Notes: generated from the sequence alone by a model not told the origin. Positions 38,407-47,674 are shown, counted from the first letter of the stretch. The stretch: DNA of 64,000 nt from Pelagerythrobacter sp041912895 (GCF_041912895.1 NZ_JAYSGI010000001.1:868001-932000), one strand, 5' to 3'. Numbers and translations: made by a program.

Positions 38407-39119
38407 CCGATTTCAAGTCCTCACTGAGCCCAAAGGATATCGCTGCGGCGGCGCGCCGCTATGCGCGCGATAGCCGGGTGCGGATCGCCGATTTCCTCGC
38501 CCCGGAGACGGCGCGCGAACTGCATGATTTTCTCGCAGGCGGCGAGTGGTGGCGCACCTTCAACCAGGGCGAGCGGACGTGGGATCTCGGGCCGGAGTCG
38601 CTCGCAGCGCTCACCCCGGAACAGGCGGCACAGCTCGACAGCGCTATTCACCAAGGCGCACGCACGGGCTTCCAATACGTCTACGAGACGATCCGCGTAT
38701 CGGAAGACTCCAGCGAGCGGGCAAGCCGCGCACTGGCCGTGGACCGGCTGCTCGACATGCTCAACGACGAGGCGATGCTGGAAGTCTGGCGCAAGCTCAC
38801 CGGCGACCAGCAGGTGGGGTTCGTCGACGGACAGGCGACGCGCTATCTTCCTGGCCACTTCCTGACGCGTCACGACGACGACGTCGCGGGGAAGAACCGC
38901 GTCGCGGCCTATGTGCTGAACCTATGCCCGGAATGGCAGCCCGAATTCGGCGGCCTGTTGCAGTTCCACGATGCCGAGGGCGAAGTAACCTCGGCGATGG
39001 TGCCGGGCTTCAACGTGCTGAACCTGTTCCGGGTGCCGCAGCCGCACAGCGTGTCGGTGGTCGCCCCGTTCGCTCCCGCCCCGCGCTACGCGATCACCGG
39101 ATGGGTCCGGCGCGGATAA
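38403..39119 (+). CDS. 2-oxoglutarate/Fe(II) dioxygenase, prolyl-hydroxylase-like
   Basis: A 238-residue cytoplasmic enzyme. The iron-binding H-x-D is in FLTRHDDDVAG, the distal His in PQPHSVSVV and the 2-oxoglutarate-binding Arg in APRYAITGWVRRG. PEFGGLLQFHDAEGE is a double-stranded beta-helix strand. The spacing and GW ending resemble the prolyl hydroxylases of the Tpa1/OGFOD1 branch, which modify a ribosomal protein, and bacterial EF-Tu prolyl hydroxylase. The substrate here is unproven. It starts ATGA-overlapped with the IalB-like gene. Confidence 0.82.
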   Translation: MTDFKSSLSPKDIAAAARRYARDSRVRIADFLAPETARELHDFLAGGEWWRTFNQGERTWDLGPESLAALTPEQAAQLDSAIHQGARTGFQYVYETIRVSEDSSERASRALAVDRLLDMLNDEAMLEVWRKLTGDQQVGFVDGQATRYLPGHFLTRHDDDVAGKNRVAAYVLNLCPEWQPEFGGLLQFHDAEGEVTSAMVPGFNVLNLFRVPQPHSVSVVAPFAPAPRYAITGWVRRG

Positions 39120-39149
39120 AGAAAGGGCGGAGCCGAAGCCCCGCCCTTC
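39119..39149 (-). terminator. Intrinsic terminator of the outer-membrane barrel gene
   Basis: AAGGGCGGAGC (39123-39133) and GCCCCGCCCTT (39138-39148) pair with a 4-nt loop. Read on the minus strand the loop is TTCG and the stem is followed by TCTTTA. It lies between the two convergent stops and may serve both genes. Confidence 0.75.
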
Positions 39150-39173
39150 CCACTCGGTGGCTGATTACTGGCG

Positions 39174-39842
39174 TCAGAAACGCATGCCGACAGATGCCAC
39201 GACCTGGTGGCGGTCGAGGTCGACGTCGTACTGGTCGATGTCCGGACGATCGCCGGGGAGGTCGACCTCGGCTTCCGAATAGTTCGAGTAGCGATACTCG
39301 CCCTTGACATACAGACCGGAGTCCATGGCGTATTCGACGCCCGCACCGACACGATAGCCGTCGGTGTCGAAATCGGTGTCGTATTCGTTTTCACCGTCGA
39401 GCGTGGTCGCGTCGAACTTGGCGTTGGTGTAGCCGCCCTTGGCATAGATCAGCGTGTTGGGCGTGACTTTGGCGCCGGCGCGCAGGCCGATGTAGAGGTC
39501 GCGGTTGGAATCGACCGGACCCAGGCCGAAGCTTTCGAAATCACCGTTAGTGAATTCGGTGTCGGCGGTCGAATCCATGTATTCGCCCTCGATACCGATC
39601 ACGGCGCCGCCGGTGTCGAGATCGTAGCCCGCTTCGAAGCCGTAGCCGAAGCCTTCGATCGACTGGTCGTTGTCGTTGTTCTCGCTATCGTCGTCGATGC
39701 TGCTGCCGGCACCCGTCTGGTCGTAGCCGCCGATCACGCCGATGCGCGGACCGTTGAACGGGGAATCGGCCGATTGCGCCATCGCGGGGGTGGCCAGAGC
39801 CACCAGCGACCCGGTGGCGATGAATGCGATCGTTTTCTTCAT
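39174..39842 (-). CDS. Outer-membrane beta-barrel protein (Omp25/OprF-like porin-type)
   Basis: A 222-residue protein with a signal peptide (MKKTIAFIATGSLVALATPA, cleavage after MAQ). Alternating hydrophobic strands such as RIGVIGGYDQTG, FEAGYDLDTGGAVIGIEGEY, RVGAGVEYAMDSGLYVKGEY and HQVVASVGMRF suggest an eight-stranded barrel. The C-terminal Phe is the Bam recognition residue. Loops are Asp/Asn-rich, so the protein is acidic. The frame opens at 39899, but the signal peptide starts at 39842. It is divergent from rlmN. Its specific role is unknown. Confidence 0.85.
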   Translation of the reverse strand: MKKTIAFIATGSLVALATPAMAQSADSPFNGPRIGVIGGYDQTGAGSSIDDDSENNDNDQSIEGFGYGFEAGYDLDTGGAVIGIEGEYMDSTADTEFTNGDFESFGLGPVDSNRDLYIGLRAGAKVTPNTLIYAKGGYTNAKFDATTLDGENEYDTDFDTDGYRVGAGVEYAMDSGLYVKGEYRYSNYSEAEVDLPGDRPDIDQYDVDLDRHQVVASVGMRF

Positions 39843-40079
39843 AAGTACTCCATCGTTGTCCGGCGGGCGGCGCGATGGCCGCCAGCCTGGACCACCCAAA
39901 CGGCACGATACGGCGGCGGTTTCATTAACCTTTCACAACGATCCTCGTGTTGTTTTTCAGCCACATGTTAGCGCGACGAACTGACGAAAATTATCGACGA
40001 ACGGATCAGGCGTGTCGGATGGTCGACGAAAATCGGGGAACCCTTCCCGGCCGCGCCCCGGCCTGCATCCCGACAGGCT

Positions 40080-40108
40080 TTGCCTTGTCACCCGCCGCGC
40101 CCTATATG
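40080..40108 (+). promoter_or_regulatory. Promoter of rlmN (near-leaderless)
   Basis: TTGCCT (40080-40085), a 17-bp spacer and TATATG (40103-40108). The ATG at 40118 lies 9 nt further, so the 5' UTR is only about 2-3 nt. This also argues against the in-frame ATG at 40106, which falls in the -10. Confidence 0.6.
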
Positions 40109-40117
40109 CGCCTCGTC

Positions 40118-41353
40118 ATGACCCATACTTCGCTGATGCCTATCCCCGGACAGGTCGATCCGGTCCCTGTCGCGCGCGACATCACGCCGCGCGCGGATGG
40201 CCGCATGGACCTGATCGGGCTGCCCAAGGCGCGTATCGCCGAACTGTTCGCCGACACCGGGCTGGATGCGAAGCAGGCGAAGCTGCGCGCCAAGCAGGTC
40301 TATCACTGGCTCTACCATCGCGGCGCGACCGAATTCGAGGCCATGACCGACATCGCCAAGACGATGCGCCCGTGGCTGACGGAACGCTTCGTGATCGGCA
40401 GGCCCGACGTGGTCGAGGCGCAGCATTCGAGCGATGGTACCCGCAAGTGGCTCCTGCGCACGGCGGACGGGCACGAGTTCGAGATGGTCTTCATCCCCGA
40501 TGCCGACCGCGGCACGCTGTGCGTTTCCAGCCAGGTCGGCTGCACGCTCAACTGCACCTTCTGCCACACCGGCACGATGAAGCTGGTGCGTAACCTGACG
40601 CCGGGCGAGATCGTCGGCCAGGTCATGCTCGCGCGCGATGCGCTGGGCGAGTGGCCGAGAGGCCGTATGGATGTCGCCGAGGTGGAGGACGAGGCGGAAT
40701 ATACCTCCGATGGCCGCCTGCTGACCAACATCGTGATGATGGGCATGGGCGAGCCCCTGTACAATTTCGACAACGTGCGCGACGCGCTGCGGCTGGTGAT
40801 GGACGGCGACGGGCTGGCCCTAAGCAAGCGGCGGATCACGCTTTCGACCAGCGGCGTGGTGCCGATGATGGCGCGCTGCGGGGAGGAGATCGGGGTCAAC
40901 CTCGCGGTCTCGCTCCACGCGGTGACCAAGGACGTGCGCGACGAGATCGTGCCGCTCAACCGGAAATACGGCATCGAGGATCTGCTCGCCGCCTGCGCCG
41001 CCTATCCGGGCGCGAGCAACGCGCGGCGGATCACGTTCGAATACGTGATGCTGAAGGACAAGAACGACAGCGACGAGGATGCGCGCGAACTGGTGCGGCT
41101 GCTCAAACAATTCGACCTGCCGGCGAAGGTCAACCTGATCCCCTTCAATCCCTGGCCAGGCGCCCGTTATGAATGCTCGACGCCCGAGCGGGTGCGGCGC
41201 TTTTCCGACATCGTGTTCGAAGCGGGGATCAGCGCCCCCGTCCGCACCCCGCGCGGCCGCGACATCGACGCGGCCTGCGGCCAGTTGCGTACCGCCGCGC
41301 AGAAGAAGAGCCGCGCGGACCGGGATCGCGAAGCTGCGGAAGCCGCCGCGTAG
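40118..41353 (+). CDS. rlmN: Dual-specificity RNA methyltransferase RlmN
   Basis: A 411-residue radical-SAM enzyme that methylates C2 of A2503 in 23S rRNA and A37 in tRNA. The cluster motif is CTLNCTFCHTGTMKL (CxxxCxxC), with QVGC before it. The MMGMGEPLYNFDNV glycine-rich motif and RITLSTSGVVPMM are typical. The C-terminal methyl-carrying Cys is in RTPRGRDIDAACGQL. The longer open frame to 39947 lacks support. The ATG at 40118 matches the promoter position. Confidence 0.95.
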   Translation: MTHTSLMPIPGQVDPVPVARDITPRADGRMDLIGLPKARIAELFADTGLDAKQAKLRAKQVYHWLYHRGATEFEAMTDIAKTMRPWLTERFVIGRPDVVEAQHSSDGTRKWLLRTADGHEFEMVFIPDADRGTLCVSSQVGCTLNCTFCHTGTMKLVRNLTPGEIVGQVMLARDALGEWPRGRMDVAEVEDEAEYTSDGRLLTNIVMMGMGEPLYNFDNVRDALRLVMDGDGLALSKRRITLSTSGVVPMMARCGEEIGVNLAVSLHAVTKDVRDEIVPLNRKYGIEDLLAACAAYPGASNARRITFEYVMLKDKNDSDEDARELVRLLKQFDLPAKVNLIPFNPWPGARYECSTPERVRRFSDIVFEAGISAPVRTPRGRDIDAACGQLRTAAQKKSRADRDREAAEAAA

Positions 41354-41355
41354 AC

Positions 41356-41793
41356 CTAATCCGTTTCTGCGTCGAACCGGGCGCGGGCCTCGTCGATCTC
41401 TTCCCTGTTGGCCATCGCCCAGCCGCCGAGCACGCCGACCGGATCGCGCAGCGAACGGCCGAGCGGGGTGAGCGAATAATCGACGCGGGGCGGCACGCTC
41501 GGCGTCACTTCGCGGGCAACCAGCCCGTCCCGTTCCAGCGCGCGCAAGGTGCGGGTGAGCATGCGCTGCGAGATTCCGTCGATTCCCCGGCGCAACGCGT
41601 TGAACCGCACCGGTCCGGCCGACAGCGTCATCACAACCTGCATCGTCCACTTGTCGCCCACGCGCGCGAGAATGTCGTTCACCGCCTTACATTGGATCGG
41701 ACTATGGACCTCGGGCGCGGGGACGCCGGTCACACCGGTGTGCCTATCGGACGAAAATGTGCCTTCTTGCGCGGGTGCGGTGATGGTTTCCAT
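41356..41793 (-). CDS. HxlR-family MarR/DUF24-type transcriptional regulator
   Basis: A 145-residue DNA-binding protein. The winged helix has PVRFNALRRGIDGISQRMLT, the HxlR recognition-helix region, with VGDKWTMQVVMTL before it. Cys35 (SPIQCKAVND) aligns with the redox-sensing N-terminal Cys of YodB/QorR-type members. It is divergent from azoR with a 39-bp gap containing an inverted repeat. Repression of azoR and itself, relieved by quinones or electrophiles, is inferred from this arrangement. The start at 41793 avoids translation through the operator. Confidence 0.85.
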   Translation of the reverse strand: METITAPAQEGTFSSDRHTGVTGVPAPEVHSPIQCKAVNDILARVGDKWTMQVVMTLSAGPVRFNALRRGIDGISQRMLTRTLRALERDGLVAREVTPSVPPRVDYSLTPLGRSLRDPVGVLGGWAMANREEIDEARARFDAETD

Positions 41794-41802
41794 ATGGCCC
41801 CT

Positions 41803-41819
41803 AGTTATCATCAGTAACC
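41803..41819. promoter_or_regulatory. Candidate HxlR operator between the regulator and azoR
   Basis: GTTA (41804-41807) and TAAC (41815-41818) form a GTTA-N7-TAAC inverted repeat in the 39-bp divergent region. HxlR-type quinone sensors bind palindromes of this kind. It lies 14 bp upstream of the azoR start. Confidence 0.5.
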
Positions 41820-41832
41820 AGGGAATCCAAGA

Positions 41833-42429
41833 ATGCAGATCCTCCGTATCGACAGCGCGACCACCGGCGAGGCGTCGGTCAGCCGCGTGCTGACTCAGGC
41901 GATCGTCGACCATTTGACCGCCCAGCACCCTGAAGCCACGCTGGTCGAGCGCGATCTCGCAACCGATCCGCTGGCGCATATCGACCCGGTAACCACCGCC
42001 GCGATCCGCACGCCGCAAGACATGCACGACGAAACGGTGGCTGCCGCATTCCCGGCGGAGCGTGCGGTGCTGGACGAATTCCTCGCCTCGGACGTGGTGG
42101 TGATTGGCGCGCCGATGTACAACTTCACGATCCCCAGCCAGCTCAAGGCATGGATCGACCGGATCGCGGTGCCCGGCGTCACCTTCACCTACAAGGATGG
42201 CGGCCCGCAGGGGCTGGCGGGTGGACGCCGCGTGATCGTCGCTTCGTCGCGCGGCGGCGCTTACGAGGATGGCAATCCGGCCGATCATCAGGAAACCCTG
42301 CTGAGGCTGGTTCTCGGGTTCATCGGGATCGACGATCCCGTGTTCATCCGCGCCGAGAAGATCGGCTTTGGACCTAAAGTTCGCGATCAGGCGATCGCCG
42401 ACGCGAAGGCGGAAATCGCGCAGCTTTGA
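41833..42429 (+). CDS. azoR: FMN-dependent NADH-azoreductase
   Basis: A 198-residue flavodoxin-like enzyme that reduces quinones and azo compounds by two electrons. The FMN-binding regions are the N-terminal LRIDSAT segment and PMYNFTIPSQLKAWIDRI, with VPGVTFTYKDGGPQGLAGG and SRGGAY as further landmarks. It probably detoxifies quinones or disulfide-stress electrophiles. Control by the divergent HxlR regulator is inferred from the shared region. It is followed by a 144-bp gap before the glycine-zipper gene. Confidence 0.92.
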   Translation: MQILRIDSATTGEASVSRVLTQAIVDHLTAQHPEATLVERDLATDPLAHIDPVTTAAIRTPQDMHDETVAAAFPAERAVLDEFLASDVVVIGAPMYNFTIPSQLKAWIDRIAVPGVTFTYKDGGPQGLAGGRRVIVASSRGGAYEDGNPADHQETLLRLVLGFIGIDDPVFIRAEKIGFGPKVRDQAIADAKAEIAQL

Positions 42430-42573
42430 ACCGGGCAGGCGATCGCTCGTCGCCGCGATGGAACGGTTGGTCGCAGAGCGCCGAGGGAGCCAATTCGTTC
42501 ATCCAGCGTTGTGGATCGATGAACGAGACGGGCCGTTAAGGGTTCGATCCCACATCAGGAAGGAGACAGAACG

Positions 42574-43011
42574 ATGTTGAACAAGATGCTTCTCGCCGCT
42601 GCCGCCGCTACGGTCACGGTCGTCGCCACGCCCGCCATGGCGGTCGAGCTTCCGGCCCCGACCCAGGCACCGGTGCCGGCCAACTTCGCCATTCATACCG
42701 ACGTGACCGCCTCATACGACCGCGATCGGCGCTGGCGCGACCGCGACGGCCGCTACGATCGCGATGGCCGCTATCGCGATCCGCGCCCGATCAGCCGCAA
42801 CTCGCGCATGTGGCGTGGCGACGATGGCCGCTACTACTGCGAGCGCGACAACGGCACCACCGGCCTCGTGATCGGCGCGGGCGTGGGTGCGCTCGCCGGG
42901 CACGAGATCGCCGGCAACGGCGGCGACCGCACGCTCGGCGCGATCCTCGGCGGCGCGGTCGGCGCGGTCGTCGGACGCGAGATCGACCGCGGCAGCCTGA
43001 AGTGCCGCTGA
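42574..43011 (+). CDS. Glycine-zipper 2TM (17 kDa surface-antigen-like) exported protein
   Basis: A 145-residue protein with a signal peptide (LLAAAAATVTVVATPAMA). A low-complexity central section rich in Arg/Asp repeats such as DRDGRYDRDGRYRD (residues about 50-70) follows. The C-terminal glycine zipper is TGLVIGAGVGALAGHEIAGN and LGAILGGAVGAVVGREI. Cys residues flank it (RYYCERD, SLKCR). The zipper probably inserts in the outer membrane. An AAGGAG lies upstream. Strong terminator after the stop; apparently monocistronic. Confidence 0.82.
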   Translation: MLNKMLLAAAAATVTVVATPAMAVELPAPTQAPVPANFAIHTDVTASYDRDRRWRDRDGRYDRDGRYRDPRPISRNSRMWRGDDGRYYCERDNGTTGLVIGAGVGALAGHEIAGNGGDRTLGAILGGAVGAVVGREIDRGSLKCR

Positions 43012-43053
43012 TGCTTCGCCGGGCCGTTTGAACGCGAGCCGGTCCGGCAGGGA

Positions 43054-43090
43054 AGGCGCGCCGTCCATCCGGGCGGCGCGCCTTTTTCTT
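43054..43090 (+). terminator. Intrinsic terminator after the glycine-zipper gene
   Basis: AGGCGCGCCG (43054-43063) pairs with CGGCGCGCCT (43074-43083) and is followed by TTTTTCTTT. Ten perfect base pairs with a 10-nt loop; directional for the plus strand. Confidence 0.88.
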
Positions 43091-43117
43091 TGCACGCCGG
43101 TTCGCTGCTGTGCTTGA

Positions 43118-43917
43118 ATGCCCGCGATGAGCGATGCCGCACCGCCCCGCCCCGCAGTCCTCGTTACCGGAGGGGCGAAGCGCCTCGGCGCTGCGATCGC
43201 GCGCGCGTTCGGCGAAGCGGGCTGGCATGTCGTGATCCACTACGGTTCGTCGCGCGACGAGGCCGAGGCGCTCGCCGCCGCACTTCCTTCGGCAGAAACC
43301 GTGCGGTGCGACCTCGCCGACGGCGACGCAGCCGTCGCGATGGTCGAGGCCCTGAGCGCGTGCTTGCCCGACTGGCGCGTGTTGGCAAACTGCGCGGCAA
43401 TTTTTGATCGCGACAGTGTAACCGAACTCGATTCCGCAACGTATCTACGCGCGATGCAGGTGAATTCCGCAACTCCCGCGCGCATGGCGCAGGCCTTCCT
43501 CGCTCACGCGCGCGCGGCGGGTGGGCGGCGGGTGATCCAGTTCACCGACCAGAAGCTCGCCAATCCGAATCCGGATTTTCCCAGCTACACGATGAGCAAG
43601 CACGCGGTGGCCGCCATGGTGCCGATGCTGGCACAACCGCTGGACGAGGGCGGCGCGGCGCACCCCGGGGATCGGGTCTATGCTCTCGCCCCCGGCGCGA
43701 TCCTGCCCAGCCACGACCAGAGCGAGGACGAGGCCGAAGTGTCGCACCGGCTGAACCTGCTGAAGCGCCGGACGGGCGCGGAGGAAATCGCGCAGGCGTG
43801 CCTGTGGCTCGCCCAAGGTTGGCTCGCGAGTGGCGAAACCCTGTTCGTCGACAGCGGGCAGCATCTGCTCGCGCAGCCGCGCGACGTGATCTACCTCGCG
43901 CGCGAAGGCGTCTCAGT

Positions 43918-43921
<4 letters not shown>
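43118..43921 (+). CDS. Short-chain dehydrogenase/reductase, FolM/pteridine-reductase-like
   Basis: A 267-residue SDR. VLVTGGAKRLGAAIARAF is the NADP-binding glycine loop; TGGAKRLG is also seen in pteridine reductase and FolM dihydromonapterin reductase. NCAAIFDRDS replaces the usual NNAG. The catalytic YTMSK pair is in SYTMSKHAVAAMV, and the C-terminal GETLFVDSGQHL is family-like. An alternative ATG at 43127 is possible; neither has a strong ribosome site. The stop overlaps the cytochrome b start as ATGA. The likely partner genes are the cytochrome b and molybdopterin oxidoreductase that follow. Confidence 0.83.
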
Positions 43922-44576
<655 letters not shown>

Positions 44577-44580
<4 letters not shown>

Positions 44581-45314
44581 AGCGCCGCAACCTCCTGGTG
44601 GGCGCAGGCGCGGCGCTGGCCGCCGGATGCGCCAAGGTCGCCGAGAGCGATGCGGGCGCTGCGGTGCTGTCGGCGGCGGAGGACTGGCACCGCAAGGCGC
44701 AGCGCCTGTTCGCCGCGCGCACCGCGCTGGCAAAGGAATACGATCGGTCGGACCTGTCGCCTTACTTTCGCGGCAACGGATCGCGCACCGTCGATACCGA
44801 CGCCTACCGCGCCGCGCTGGCGGAGGGGTTCGCCGACTGGCGGCTGGAGGTGGGCGGCCTCGTGCGCCATCCGCTCTCGCTCAGCCTGGAGAACATTCGC
44901 CGCCTGCCGCAGCGCACGCAGATCACCCGGCACGACTGCGTGGAAGGGTGGAGCGCGATCGGCGAGTGGACCGGCCCGCAACTCGGCACCATCCTGGAAG
45001 GCGCGGGCCTGCTGCCGCAAGCGAAGTACATCGTCTTCCGCTGTGCCGACACCCTCTACGGCAGCCGCTACTACGAAAGCGTCGACCTGATCGACGCCTA
45101 TCACCCGCAGACGATCATCGCCCATGCGCTCAACGGCGAGCCGCTGCCCGAAAAGAACGGCGCGCCCCTGCGCATGCGGATCGAGCGACAACTGGGCTAC
45201 AAGCACGCCAAGTATCTGACCGGGATCGAGGCGGTCGCCAGCCTCGACGAGATCGGCCGCGGCGAAGGCGGTTACTGGGAAGACCGCGGCTATCAGTGGT
45301 ACGCCGGCGTTTGA
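44577..45314 (+). CDS. Molybdopterin-dependent oxidoreductase (sulfite-oxidase / MsrP-like), probable Tat lipoprotein
   Basis: A 245-residue protein. The N-terminus MKRRNLLVGAGAALAAGCAK combines a twin-arginine pair with a lipobox (LAAGC), so it is probably a folded, Tat-exported lipoprotein. The Mo-cofactor domain has TRHDCVEGWSAIGEWTGPQL, with the molybdenum-ligating Cys, and RMRIERQLGYKHAKY near the end. It lacks a dimerisation domain and is shorter than MsrP. It may reduce sulfoxides or oxidise sulfite using the adjacent cytochrome b. The substrate is inferred only. Confidence 0.85.
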
Positions 45315-45347
45315 CGAGAACGCGATCCTCGCGAACGCGAGGGCTCG

Positions 45348-45782
45348 CTACTTCGGATACTTCTCCAGCGTGGGCCGCCATCCCAGCGCGGCCATTTCCT
45401 CGAGCACATCGGGATCGATATCGGCCAGCTTGTTGACGTAGAGGCATGCTTTGCCGCGCGAATGCTTGCCCAGCCGTGCGAGCAACGGCGCGAAGGCGGC
45501 GTCCTCGCTCTCGTCGCCGCAGTCCATGATATAGAGCGAATGCTTGGCCTTGCGCGGGCTGAACCCCAGCCGGCACATCTCGCCTTCGTGCCCGCTGGCG
45601 TAGCGATAGTGATATTCGCCGTAGCCTATGATGCTCGGCCCCCACATCTTCGGCGCTTCGCCGGTCACGCGGCGGAACAGCGCGTCGAGCACCCGCGCAT
45701 CGTCGCGCTTCGCCGCAGGTTCGACTCCGGCGATGAAATCGGCCGGTTCGACGTGTGTGGCCCGGGTCTTGTTCTCCGCCAT
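45348..45782 (-). CDS. DUF1801 family protein
   Basis: A 144-residue small cytoplasmic protein. MWGPSIIGYGEYHYRYASG and HSLYIMDCG match the DUF1801 (YdhG-like) fold, followed by KACLYVNKLADIDPDVLEEM. No catalytic residues are known. It is encoded divergently from cfa, with an 80-bp gap that must hold both promoters. The function of the family is not established. Confidence 0.85.
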   Translation of the reverse strand: MAENKTRATHVEPADFIAGVEPAAKRDDARVLDALFRRVTGEAPKMWGPSIIGYGEYHYRYASGHEGEMCRLGFSPRKAKHSLYIMDCGDESEDAAFAPLLARLGKHSRGKACLYVNKLADIDPDVLEEMAALGWRPTLEKYPK

Positions 45783-45862
45783 ACCGCCAGATTAGCGCGG
45801 CGTTGACAGCAGGCAAGCGCTGGGGTGAAACCATCGGACGGATTGAGGGAGAATTCGGCGCG

Positions 45863-47164
45863 ATGTGGCTGCTCGACAAGTTTCTGAAGGCGGCGATCAG
45901 GCGCGGCAGGCTGATCGTCACCGACCATACCGGCGCGATCCACGAATACGGGCCGGGCCCGGCGCTCGACGGGAGAGGGCCGATGCATATCCGGCTGACC
46001 CATCGCAAGGCGGCCGCTCATATCGCGCGCTATCCCCAGCTCGGCGCGGGCGAGGCATTCATGTGGGGCTGGCTGGTGGTCGAGCCGCCGCACGACATCC
46101 GCGACATGATCCTGTTCGTGACCGAAAACACCAAGTCGATCGGCGACAAGGCGATCCAGGGCCAGGGCCTGCTGCGCAAAGTGGCGGACAAGGCGATCGC
46201 GAAGCTCGACGGGATCAACCTGCGGTCGAAAGCCCGGCGCAACGCCGAGCACACCTACAACCTCACCCGCCAGCTCTACGAACGCTTCCTCGACGAGGAT
46301 CGCCAGTACACCATGGCCTATTACCGCGATCCGGCGAACAGCCTTGAGCAGGCGCAGATGGACAAGAAGGCGCACATCGCCGCCAAGCTCCACCTCGAAG
46401 CCGGCAAGTGCGAAGGGATGCGCGTGCTCGACATCGGCTGCGGCTGGGGCGGCCTCGCGCTCTATCTGCACGAGATGTACGGGGTGGAGGTGCTCGGTGT
46501 AGCTCTCGCGCCCGATCAGATCGCCTTCTGCCAGGAACGCGCCGAGGCGGCGGGCGTGGCCGACAAAGTGAAGTTCGCGCTGATGGACTACCGCGACGTG
46601 ACCGGCCAGTTCGACCGGATCACCAGCGTCGGCCTGCTCGAACACGTCGGCACGATCCACTATCCGCAATTCTTCGAACATACACAAAAGCTGCTGAAGC
46701 CCGACGGCGTGATGTTCAGCCATTGCTGCGGCCGCGTCGGCCCTCCGGGGCGGACCGACGCGTGGACGCGCAAGTACATCTTCCCCGGCGGCTACATCCC
46801 CGCGCTGAGCGAACTCGTGACCGAAAGCGAAAAGGCCGGATGGCAGGTGATGGACGTGGAGGCGATGCGCTTCCACTACTCCCACACGCTGGAGGAATGG
46901 TACAACCGCACCGTTATGCACGAACGCGAGGTCGTCGGCATGTACGACGAGGTGTTCTATCGCATGTGGCTGTTTTACCTCGCCGGGGCGGAACAGAGCT
47001 TCCGCCACGGCGGGATGGTCAATTGGCAGATCCAGTATGTGAAGGACCGCGCCGCCATCCCGATGACGCGCGACTACATGACCGAGGAATCCGAACGCCT
47101 GCGCGCACGCGGCGCGGTGCCCGGCTGGCGCTTCGACCCGGCGCTGCGCGAAGCGGCGGAGTAG
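45863..47164 (+). CDS. cfa: Cyclopropane-fatty-acyl-phospholipid synthase
   Basis: A 433-residue membrane-associated methyltransferase. The Rossmann SAM site is VLDIGCGWGGLALYL near residue 190. The substrate-domain landmarks are RNAEHTYNLTRQLYERFLDED, YTMAYY and GLLEHVG, and HCCGRVG with FPGGYIPALSE are typical CFA synthase motifs. It cyclopropanates unsaturated acyl chains of phospholipids. The frame opens at 45755, but MWLLDKFLKAAIRRG at 45863 is the family start. It is tail-to-tail with the toxin gene (10-bp gap). Confidence 0.9.
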   Translation: MWLLDKFLKAAIRRGRLIVTDHTGAIHEYGPGPALDGRGPMHIRLTHRKAAAHIARYPQLGAGEAFMWGWLVVEPPHDIRDMILFVTENTKSIGDKAIQGQGLLRKVADKAIAKLDGINLRSKARRNAEHTYNLTRQLYERFLDEDRQYTMAYYRDPANSLEQAQMDKKAHIAAKLHLEAGKCEGMRVLDIGCGWGGLALYLHEMYGVEVLGVALAPDQIAFCQERAEAAGVADKVKFALMDYRDVTGQFDRITSVGLLEHVGTIHYPQFFEHTQKLLKPDGVMFSHCCGRVGPPGRTDAWTRKYIFPGGYIPALSELVTESEKAGWQVMDVEAMRFHYSHTLEEWYNRTVMHEREVVGMYDEVFYRMWLFYLAGAEQSFRHGGMVNWQIQYVKDRAAIPMTRDYMTEESERLRARGAVPGWRFDPALREAAE

Positions 47165-47174
47165 GCGGCCTGCG

Positions 47175-47453
47175 CTATCGTTCGCGATCCTGAAAGCGGA
47201 AGATGCCGAGGATTGTGATGAACCCAGGCTCGCTCATATACGCAATCTGGAACCGATAACGCCGCGTGACGATCCGCCGAAATGCACGGCCTTCGACCCC
47301 CATGCCGATTGCCGGAAAATCGGTCAGCAGGTCGATCGAACGGAAGATATCGTCGGTAATCGCCGGAAGGATGTCTGGCGCGACACCCTGGTAGTGCGCG
47401 ATGATGGCCCTAAGATCGTGTTCCGCCTCGCGGCGAAAGCGTATCGACGTCAT
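47175..47453 (-). CDS. RelE/ParE-family toxin of a type II toxin-antitoxin pair
   Basis: A 92-residue protein with the RelE/ParE fold pattern. The N-terminal helix-rich segment FRREAEHDLRAIIAHYQ is followed by RSIDLLTDFPAIGMGVEG, and the strand region RRIVTRRYRFQIAYM ends ILGIFRFQDRER. ParE-type members inhibit gyrase, while RelE-type members cleave mRNA. The residues visible do not decide which. The start overlaps the upstream antitoxin stop as ATGA, the usual toxin-second operon layout. Confidence 0.82.
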   Translation of the reverse strand: MTSIRFRREAEHDLRAIIAHYQGVAPDILPAITDDIFRSIDLLTDFPAIGMGVEGRAFRRIVTRRYRFQIAYMSEPGFITILGIFRFQDRER

Positions 47454-47674
47454 GCCTTAAAGCGCTTGCCCAAAAGCTCCGCGATCGTCGCTGGAGAGGA
47501 ATATTCGGGTTTCGGCTCGGCGACTCGCCTGTCTAGCTCCACCGCTTCTGCATCGCTGAACGCATGCTCGGTCGAATAGGTCGCCATGATCGCACCAAGC
47601 ACTTCGTCCAGCGGCTCACGGCGGTCGGCGGGGAGGTCTTTCGCGAAGGCGACAAACTGGTCGAGCACGGTCAT
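47450..47674 (-). CDS. Antitoxin partner of the RelE/ParE toxin
   Basis: A 74-residue acidic protein (MTVLDQFVAFAKDLPADRR ... LLGKRFKA). It lacks a recognised DNA-binding motif that I can name. Its position immediately before the toxin with a 4-bp overlap, its size and its charge identify it as the antitoxin. It should bind and neutralise the toxin and autoregulate the operon. The C-terminal part (PATIAELLGKRFKA) is the likely toxin-binding tail. Confidence 0.72.
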   Translation of the reverse strand: MTVLDQFVAFAKDLPADRREPLDEVLGAIMATYSTEHAFSDAEAVELDRRVAEPKPEYSSPATIAELLGKRFKA

